From the NCBI RefSeq assembly GCF_002091715.1, contig NZ_BDAG01000030.1:1-64000 (forward strand): 64,000 nt of DNA, read 5' to 3'. Source of the stretch: Pseudomonas migulae NBRC 103157 (lineage in GTDB: Bacteria > Pseudomonadota > Gammaproteobacteria > Pseudomonadales > Pseudomonadaceae). The translations under genes and the position numbers were made by a program. This document shows, piece by piece, positions 58,888-64,000 of this stretch. The number at the start of each line of letters is the position of its first letter. Position 1 is the stretch's first letter. Below the pieces are notes generated by a model that made no database searches, had not been told where the DNA came from, and was given only the letters and a program-made list of their open reading frames with translations.

Positions 58888-61131
58888 ATGGTACAGGTGA
58901 GAGCACACCAGCCGATCAACACTGACGGCAGCATCAACCTCGAGGCTTGGCTCGATCATGCGGTCAGTGTCGATCTGGCACTGGATCGCGAAGCCTTGAA
59001 GGACGCGTGCGAGTTCGCTCGCACCGCCGAACAACAAGCCAATGCGGCGAAGAATCTATGGTCCGAAGGGACCTCGAGTTTCCGCACGGGCCTTGAGATC
59101 GCCGAGATTCTCGCCGACCTCAAACTCGATCAGGATTCGCTGGTCGCCGCGGTCTTGTACCGTGGCGTGCGCGAAGGCCAGATCGAACTGCCGGCGGTCA
59201 GCCAGCGCTTCGGTCCGGTGGTCGCCAAACTCATCGATGGCGTGTTGCGCATGGCGGCGATCAGCGCCAGCCTGAGCCCCCGTCAATCGTTGGTGCTGGG
59301 CACTCAGGGCCAGGTGGAAAACCTGCGCAAAATGCTCGTGGCCATGGTCGACGACGTGCGCGTCGCACTGATCAAACTGGCCGAGCGCACCTGCGCGATC
59401 CGTGCGGTGAAAACGGCAGACGACGAGAAGCGCAACCGCGTCGCCCGTGAAGTCTTCGACATCTACGCGCCGCTCGCCCACCGTCTCGGCATCGGTCACA
59501 TCAAGTGGGAACTGGAGGACTTGTCCTTCCGTTACCTCGAGCCCGATCAATACAAACAGATCGCCAAGTTGCTTCACGAGCGGCGTCTGGATCGCGAGCG
59601 CTTCATCGCCGATGTGATGAACCAGCTGAAAGTCGAATTGCAGGCTACCGGCGTCGAGGCCGACATCAGCGGCCGGGCCAAACACATCTATTCGATCTGG
59701 CGCAAAATGCAGCGCAAGGGTCTGGAGTTCAGCCAGATCTACGACGTGCGTGCCGTGCGCGTGCTGGTGCCGGAAATGCGCGACTGCTACACCGCGCTCG
59801 GCATCGTCCACACCTTGTGGCGGCACATCCCGAAGGAATTCGACGACTACATCGCCAACCCGAAAGAGAACGGCTACCGCTCGCTGCACACTGCGGTGAT
59901 CGGGCCCGAGGGCAAGGTGCTGGAAGTGCAGATCCGCACCCACGCCATGCACGAAGAAGCCGAGCTGGGTGTTTGCGCGCACTGGCGCTACAAGGGCACC
60001 GACGTCAAATCCGGCTCCAACCACTACGAAGAGAAAATCTCCTGGCTGCGTCAGGTGCTCGAGTGGCATGAAGAGCTGGGCGACATTGGAGGCCTGGCTG
60101 AACAACTGCGGGTCGATATCGAACCGGACCGGGTGTACATCTTCACCCCGGACGGTCACGCCATCGACTTGCCGAAAGGCGCGACGCCGCTGGACTTCGC
60201 CTACCGGGTGCACACTGAAATCGGCCACAACTGCCGTGGCGCGAAGATCAATGGGCGCATCGTACCGCTCAACTACAGCCTGCAGACCGGTGAACAGGTC
60301 GAGATCATCACCAGCAAGCACGGCACCCCGAGCCGCGACTGGCTGAACCCGAACCTGGGTTACATCACTACATCCCGGGCGCGGGCGAAGATCGTTCACT
60401 GGTTCAAATTGCAGGCCCGGGACCAGAACGTCGCGGCCGGCAAGACCTTGCTCGAACGCGAACTCAGTCGCCTTGGCTTGCCCGCGGTGGACTTCGACAA
60501 GCTGGCCGACAAGGCCAACATGAAAACCGCCGAGGACATGTACGCCGCGTTGGGCGCAGGCGATTTGCGTTTGGCGCAACTGGTGAACCTGGCGCAGCAA
60601 CTGGTCGAGCCGGAACGCGGCAACGAACAGCTGGAGCTGATTCCACGCAAGGCCACCGGCTACAAGCCGGGCAAGCGCGGCGATATCCAGATCCAGGGTG
60701 TCGGCAACCTCATGACCCAAATGGCGGGCTGCTGCCAGCCGTTGCCGGGTGATGCGATCGTCGGTTACATCACTCAGGGCCGCGGCGTGAGCATTCACCG
60801 TCAGGACTGCGCCTCGGTGCTGCAACTGGCCGGACGCGAGCCGGAGCGGATCATCCAGGTCAGCTGGGGGCCGGTGCCGGTGCTCACTTACCCGGTGGAC
60901 ATCATCATTCGTGCCTACGACCGGTCCGGTTTGCTGCGTGACGTTTCGCAAGTGCTGCTCAACGAACGGATCAACGTGCTGGCGGTCAACACCCGCTCGA
61001 ACAAAGAGGACAACACCGCGTTGATGTCCCTGACCATCGAGATTCCGGGGCTGGATGCGCTTGGACGGTTGCTGGGGCGCATATCCCAGTTGCCGAACAT
61101 CATCGAAACCCGGCGTAACCGTACGCCATGA
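58888..61131 (+). CDS. relA: GTP pyrophosphokinase RelA
   Basis: 747 aa. N-terminal pseudo-hydrolase domain lacking the HD pair of SpoT, synthetase domain (KHIYSIWRKMQRKGLEF, DVRAVRVLVPEMRDCYTALGIVHTLW, KENGYRSLHTAVIGPEGK), TGS domain (RVYIFTPDGHAIDLPKGATPLDFAYRVH), and a C-terminal ACT domain (IIIRAYDRSGLLRDVSQVLLNE). Makes (p)ppGpp on amino-acid starvation at the ribosome. Shares the conserved cysM-rlmD-relA-mazG order. Confidence 0.96.
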   Translation: MVQVRAHQPINTDGSINLEAWLDHAVSVDLALDREALKDACEFARTAEQQANAAKNLWSEGTSSFRTGLEIAEILADLKLDQDSLVAAVLYRGVREGQIELPAVSQRFGPVVAKLIDGVLRMAAISASLSPRQSLVLGTQGQVENLRKMLVAMVDDVRVALIKLAERTCAIRAVKTADDEKRNRVAREVFDIYAPLAHRLGIGHIKWELEDLSFRYLEPDQYKQIAKLLHERRLDRERFIADVMNQLKVELQATGVEADISGRAKHIYSIWRKMQRKGLEFSQIYDVRAVRVLVPEMRDCYTALGIVHTLWRHIPKEFDDYIANPKENGYRSLHTAVIGPEGKVLEVQIRTHAMHEEAELGVCAHWRYKGTDVKSGSNHYEEKISWLRQVLEWHEELGDIGGLAEQLRVDIEPDRVYIFTPDGHAIDLPKGATPLDFAYRVHTEIGHNCRGAKINGRIVPLNYSLQTGEQVEIITSKHGTPSRDWLNPNLGYITTSRARAKIVHWFKLQARDQNVAAGKTLLERELSRLGLPAVDFDKLADKANMKTAEDMYAALGAGDLRLAQLVNLAQQLVEPERGNEQLELIPRKATGYKPGKRGDIQIQGVGNLMTQMAGCCQPLPGDAIVGYITQGRGVSIHRQDCASVLQLAGREPERIIQVSWGPVPVLTYPVDIIIRAYDRSGLLRDVSQVLLNERINVLAVNTRSNKEDNTALMSLTIEIPGLDALGRLLGRISQLPNIIETRRNRTP

Positions 61132-61147
61132 TGGCCGGGCCGATTTA

Positions 61148-61239
61148 ATGTGGGAGCGGGCTTGCTCGCGAAAGCGGTGGGTCAGACAACACAGATGTTG
61201 ACTGGCACTCCCTCTTCGCGAGCAAGCCCGCTCCCACAA
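61148..61239. repeat. REP doublet (ATGTGGGAGCGGGCTTGCTCGCGAA type)
   Basis: Inverted copies separated by about 40 bases between relA and mazG, possibly lowering read-through. Confidence 0.9.
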
Positions 61240-61262
61240 GGATTTTGCGGTGAGACTGATTG

Positions 61263-62096
61263 ATGTATTCACTTGAAGATTTGCTACACCTGATGAACCG
61301 TCTGCGTGACCCGCAGTTCGGTTGCCCATGGGACATCAAGCAAACCTACGCCACCATCGTCCCGCACACCCTCGAGGAAGCCTACGAAGTCGCCGACGCC
61401 ATCGAGCGCGGCGACTTCGATCACTTGCAGGGTGAGCTGGGCGATTTGCTGTTCCAGGTGGTTTATTACAGTCAGCTGGCGCGGGAAGAAGGGCGATTCG
61501 AATTCGCCGGGGTCATCGACAGCATCACCCGCAAGCTGATCCGTCGTCATCCTCACGTGTTCCCCACCGGTGATCTGTACGCGCCGCTGGATGTTCCGCG
61601 TCTGAGTGAAGAACAGGTCAAGCAGCGTTGGGAAGAGATCAAGGCTGAAGAACGCGCCGAGAAGTCCGCGGCGCCGGAACAACTGTCCTTGCTCGATGAT
61701 GTGCCTGCCGCGCTGCCGGCGTTATCCCGTTCAGCCAAGTTGCAGAAGCGCGCAGGGCAGGTCGGTTTCGACTGGCCGGACGCCTTGCCGGTGCTGGACA
61801 AGGTCCGCGAAGAACTCGATGAAGTGCTCGAAGCGATGGCCGAGAACGACTCGGTAGCAATTGCCGATGAGGTCGGCGACTTGCTGTTTTCCGTGGTCAA
61901 CCTGGCGCGTCATCTCAAGGTCGATCCGGAAACCGCCTTGCGCGGCGCCAACAGCAAATTCGAAAGGCGCTTCCGTTTTATCGAACAGGCATTGCGCGAC
62001 ACCCACCGTCCCATGGAAGATTGCACCCTCGAAGAGTTGGACGCCTTGTGGGGCGAAGCCAAACGTCAGGAAAAGAATTTGCCCAGCTGCGGTTGA
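61263..62096 (+). CDS. mazG: Nucleoside triphosphate pyrophosphohydrolase MazG
   Basis: 277 aa from ATG 61263 (GGTGAG upstream). Two MazG repeats, each with an EExxEx-type metal motif: HTLEEAYEVADAIE then ELGDLLFQVV, and REELDEVLEAM then DEVGDLLFSVV. Hydrolyses NTPs to NMP and PPi. It follows relA, as in E. coli, where MazG tunes the stringent response. Confidence 0.95.
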   Translation: MYSLEDLLHLMNRLRDPQFGCPWDIKQTYATIVPHTLEEAYEVADAIERGDFDHLQGELGDLLFQVVYYSQLAREEGRFEFAGVIDSITRKLIRRHPHVFPTGDLYAPLDVPRLSEEQVKQRWEEIKAEERAEKSAAPEQLSLLDDVPAALPALSRSAKLQKRAGQVGFDWPDALPVLDKVREELDEVLEAMAENDSVAIADEVGDLLFSVVNLARHLKVDPETALRGANSKFERRFRFIEQALRDTHRPMEDCTLEELDALWGEAKRQEKNLPSCG

Positions 62097-62124
62097 GCAG
62101 TGGCCTAAGTGAGAAATAAGCACC

Positions 62125-62667
62125 ATGAGCATTTCCCTTCGCGACCAGTTGCTAAAGGCAGGGCTGGTCAACCAAAAGCAGGCCAAACAGGTCGGCAAAG
62201 AGAAGCAGAAACAGCAGCGCCTGGCCCACAAAGGCCAGATCGAGCTCGATGATTCCCAGCAGCGTGCAGCCCAGGAAGCCATGGCCGAAAAGGTCAAGCG
62301 CGACCAGGAGCTGAACCGTCAGCAGCAGGAGAAGGCCGAGGCCAAGGCCCGCGCCGCGCAGGTCAAGCAATTGATCGAAGTCTCGCGTCTGCCGAAGCTG
62401 ACCACCGAGGATTACTACAACTTCGTCGACGACAAGAAGGTCAAGCGCCTCTCCGTCAACACGCTGATGCGCAACAAGCTGAGCAACGGTTCGCTGGCGA
62501 TCGTGCACCATGCAGGCGGTTACGAAGTGATTCCCCGTGAAGCGGCCCTGAAGATCCAGGAGCGCGATCCACAGCGCATCGTGCAGCTGAATGTGCAGAC
62601 TGAAGAAGCGGCAGCCGAGGATGATCCGTACGCGGCCTATCAGATCCCTGATGATCTGATGTGGTAA
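62125..62667 (+). CDS. DUF2058 nucleoprotein/polynucleotide-associated protein
   Basis: 180 aa. Highly charged helical N-terminus (VNQKQAKQVGKEKQKQQR; RQQQEKAEAKARAAQ) and a globular end (LTTEDYYNFVDDKKVKRLSVN, LAIVHHAGGYEVIPREAALKI), matching YaiL/DUF2058. Co-directional with mazG after 28 bases. Function unknown. Confidence 0.87.
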   Translation: MSISLRDQLLKAGLVNQKQAKQVGKEKQKQQRLAHKGQIELDDSQQRAAQEAMAEKVKRDQELNRQQQEKAEAKARAAQVKQLIEVSRLPKLTTEDYYNFVDDKKVKRLSVNTLMRNKLSNGSLAIVHHAGGYEVIPREAALKIQERDPQRIVQLNVQTEEAAAEDDPYAAYQIPDDLMW

Positions 62668-62683
62668 GTCCTTAGGTTGCAAC

Positions 62684-62720
62684 AACGACAAACCCCGCTC
62701 ATGGCGGGGTTTGTCGTTTT
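62684..62720 (+). terminator. Intrinsic terminator after the DUF2058 gene
   Basis: AACGACAAACCCCGC and GCGGGGTTTGTCGTT arms, long and near perfect, then TTT. Confidence 0.92.
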
Positions 62721-62735
62721 CAATGCTGTCATTGC

Positions 62736-62924
62736 TTATGCGGATTGCAGCGCTCGCTGCTGTTCCAGTTTTTCCAGTTCGGCCTTGTAGCCGTGTGCGT
62801 CGGTTTCGGAGTGGAACATCCCCACCAACATGCCTTGTTGGTGCACGTCCCAGATCCGTATACCGGCGGCTACGCCTTCGTGGGACTTATGTGAATCGTC
62901 GCGTTCAGTTACTTTTACAGTCAT
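62736..62924 (-). CDS. Small conserved hypothetical protein, 62 aa
   Basis: MTVKVTERDDSHKSHEG... to ...KLEQQRALQSA, with TTGGAG seven bases before the ATG, so it is probably expressed. A beta-rich middle (GIRIWDVHQQGMLVGMF) and a helical end. I do not recognise the family. It converges on the DUF2058 terminator. Confidence 0.6.
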   Translation of the reverse strand: MTVKVTERDDSHKSHEGVAAGIRIWDVHQQGMLVGMFHSETDAHGYKAELEKLEQQRALQSA

Positions 62925-63164
62925 CTGCTAGCTCCAATCTCTGTGATATCTGCAGCAAGGCGTGTGCAGGACTTCGTTATATATTTGGTTAGCCTGCTAA
63001 GTAAACGACTGAGTTCGGTCTCCCATTTTTGCGAAATCGGCAAAAGTCCTGCAGCCCGCCAAACACGCGGCATTCGGTCGCAGGGCGTTGAGTTTCATGA
63101 CAAAAGCTTCATGTTTGCGACGAGTAAAACCGCGGTTGGAGCCTAGATGGATTGAACTCCTCAG

Positions 63165-63263
63165 AACCTGTGGGAGCTGGCTTGCCTGCGATGACGTCGG
63201 CACTCCAGACATCAATGTTGCCTGACACACCACTATCGCTGGCAAGCCAGCTCCCACAGGTTT
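63165..63263. repeat. REP doublet (CCTGTGGGAGCTGGCTTGCCTGCGATG type)
   Basis: Inverted copies at both ends around about 40 bases; AGCTGGCTTGCC distinguishes this variant. Confidence 0.9.
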
Positions 63264-63296
63264 CATGCTTGCCCTGACTACATTATTTCCAGACAC

Positions 63297-63329
63297 AAAA
63301 AAACGCCCCGAACCAGTCGGGGCGTTTTT
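63297..63329 (-). terminator. Intrinsic terminator of fabB
   Basis: On the minus strand ACGCCCCGA...TCGGGGCGT is followed by seven T residues, 20 bases beyond the fabB stop. Confidence 0.92.
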
Positions 63330-63350
63330 GTGTGCTGTGCAGGCGGAGTG

Positions 63351-64000
63351 TTACTTACCCTGCCAGCGCTGCAGTACCAAGGTCGCGTTGGTGCCACCAA
63401 AACCGAAGCTGTTGCTCATCACGGTGTTGAAAGCGACGTCTTCACGAGTCTTGGTCAGGATCGGCATGTCTGCCACTTCCGGGTCCAGTTCTTCGATGTT
63501 GGCGGAACCCGCCATGAAGTTGCCTTCCATCATCAGCATGCAGTAGATCGCTTCGTGAACGCCGGCGGCGCCCAGGGAGTGACCGGACAGGCTCTTGGTG
63601 GAGCTGATGGCCGGGGCCTTGTCGCCGAACACTTCACGCACACCTTTCATTTCCGCGACGTCGCCGACCGGAGTCGAAGTGCCGTGGGTGTTCAGGTAGT
63701 CGATCGGTGCATCAACGGTGGACATGGCCATCTGCATGCAGCGGATGGCGCCTTCGCCGCTTGGGGCGACCATGTCGTAGCCGTCGGAGGTCGCGCCGTA
63801 GCCAACGATTTCCGCGTAGATCTTCGCGCCGCGGGCCAGAGCGTGTTCCAGCTCTTCGACCACGACCATGCCGCCACCGCCGGCGATGACGAAACCGTCA
63901 CGCTTGGCGTCGTAGGCACGGGAAGCTTTTTCCGGGGTTTCGTTGTACTGGCTGGACAGTGCGCCCATGGCGTCGAACAGGAACGACTGGCTCCAATGCT
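63351..64000 (-). CDS. fabB: 3-oxoacyl-ACP synthase I (FabB), 3' part, 5' end outside the window
   Basis: The C-terminal 215 or so residues are present: HWSQSFLFDAMGALS, RAYDAKRDGFVIAGGGGMVVVEE, the catalytic His in NTHGTSTPVGD, the second His in STKSLSGHSLGAAGVHE, and NSFGFGGTNATLVL. The nucleophile Cys lies outside the window. FabB elongates acyl chains, including unsaturated ones, in type II fatty-acid synthesis. Confidence 0.93.
   Translation of the reverse strand, partial: HWSQSFLFDAMGALSSQYNETPEKASRAYDAKRDGFVIAGGGGMVVVEELEHALARGAKIYAEIVGYGATSDGYDMVAPSGEGAIRCMQMAMSTVDAPIDYLNTHGTSTPVGDVAEMKGVREVFGDKAPAISSTKSLSGHSLGAAGVHEAIYCMLMMEGNFMAGSANIEELDPEVADMPILTKTREDVAFNTVMSNSFGFGGTNATLVLQRWQGK

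Larger units (their letters stand above)
62925..63350. other. Gap between the 62-aa gene and fabB
   Basis: About 425 bases: a REP doublet (63165-63263), the fabB terminator (63297-63329), and otherwise nothing I can support. Confidence 0.5.

Noticed and set aside
59056..61329. 757-codon minus-strand frame opposite relA
   Set aside because: Antisense shadow of relA; also covers a REP element.
1..64000. tRNA genes, rRNA genes, CRISPR arrays or prophage modules
   Set aside because: None could be recognised: no cloverleaf with a typical TTCRANNC T-loop, no regular spacer-repeat array, no phage structural genes.

Overview
The window is chromosomal DNA of a fluorescent Pseudomonas (P. fluorescens group). 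Support comes from near-complete recognisable proteins (GacS of exactly 917 aa with a GTG start, OprH-PhoP-PhoQ, RelA, FlgBCDE, Aer, CysM, RlmD, FabB), high GC, and many REP palindromes of the kinds common in this group. No rRNA, tRNA or CRISPR array was seen.

Layout. (1) 1-9.1 kb is the accessory-looking part: an AT-rich SIR2-TPR gene (candidate defence protein) with unusual inverted repeats on both sides, a two-PAS soluble chemoreceptor (BdlA-like), a small transglutaminase-fold protein, a decayed mvaT-type gene (frameshift plus internal stop), aer, a CHASE-GGDEF diguanylate cyclase and the 3' remnant of an IS transposase. (2) 9.1-16.3 kb holds a giant CheB-CheR-PAS-histidine kinase-receiver hybrid, divergent from a receiver-TPR protein that is translationally coupled to a miniature histidine kinase. 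(3) 16.5-19.3 kb has a gamma-glutamylpolyamine synthetase-type glutamine synthetase and an MFS transporter. (4) 19.5-27.3 kb is a flagellar/chemotaxis block: flgZ(ycgR), flgN, flgM, flgA on the minus strand; cheV, cheR, flgBCDE on the plus strand, with sigma-54 and sigma-28 promoters visible. flgF-L do not follow flgE; nrdA does. (5) 27.6-38.3 kb: nrdA, an OmpR-type two-component pair, a phosphopantetheinyl transferase, a dienelactone hydrolase and oprH-phoPQ preceded by four GTTCAG repeats in 11-bp phase. (6) 38.4-49.9 kb: an AraC-type regulator, dctA with a sigma-54 promoter and two upstream palindromes, CaiB/BaiF CoA-transferase, sprT, a Yip1 protein, ttcA, a Tag-like glycosylase, arsC-wrbA-DUF2069, a TlpA-like lipoprotein, a META lipoprotein, a zinc-ribbon protein and ldhA. 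(7) 50.1-64 kb: gacS, a PirRS-like two-component pair, a DUF1016 nuclease-like gene, cysM, rlmD, relA, mazG, a DUF2058 protein, a small conserved protein and the 3' part of fabB.

The window is dominated by signal transduction: chemoreceptors, c-di-GMP synthesis and reading, four OmpR-type response regulators, GacS, and an unusual methyl-transfer/methyl-esterase hybrid kinase. The flagellar block fits the known FleQ/RpoN then FliA hierarchy, because the promoter types seen match the expected gene classes. About seventeen REP singlets or doublets sit in intergenic gaps; two of them are identical copies about 2 kb apart.

Best candidates for something new are the SIR2-TPR gene with its flanking inverted repeats, the DUF1016 gene sitting where the siderophore receptor gene would be expected beside a PirRS-like pair, and the CheB-CheR hybrid kinase with its divergent receiver-TPR/mini-kinase partner. 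Functions assigned to these are inference.
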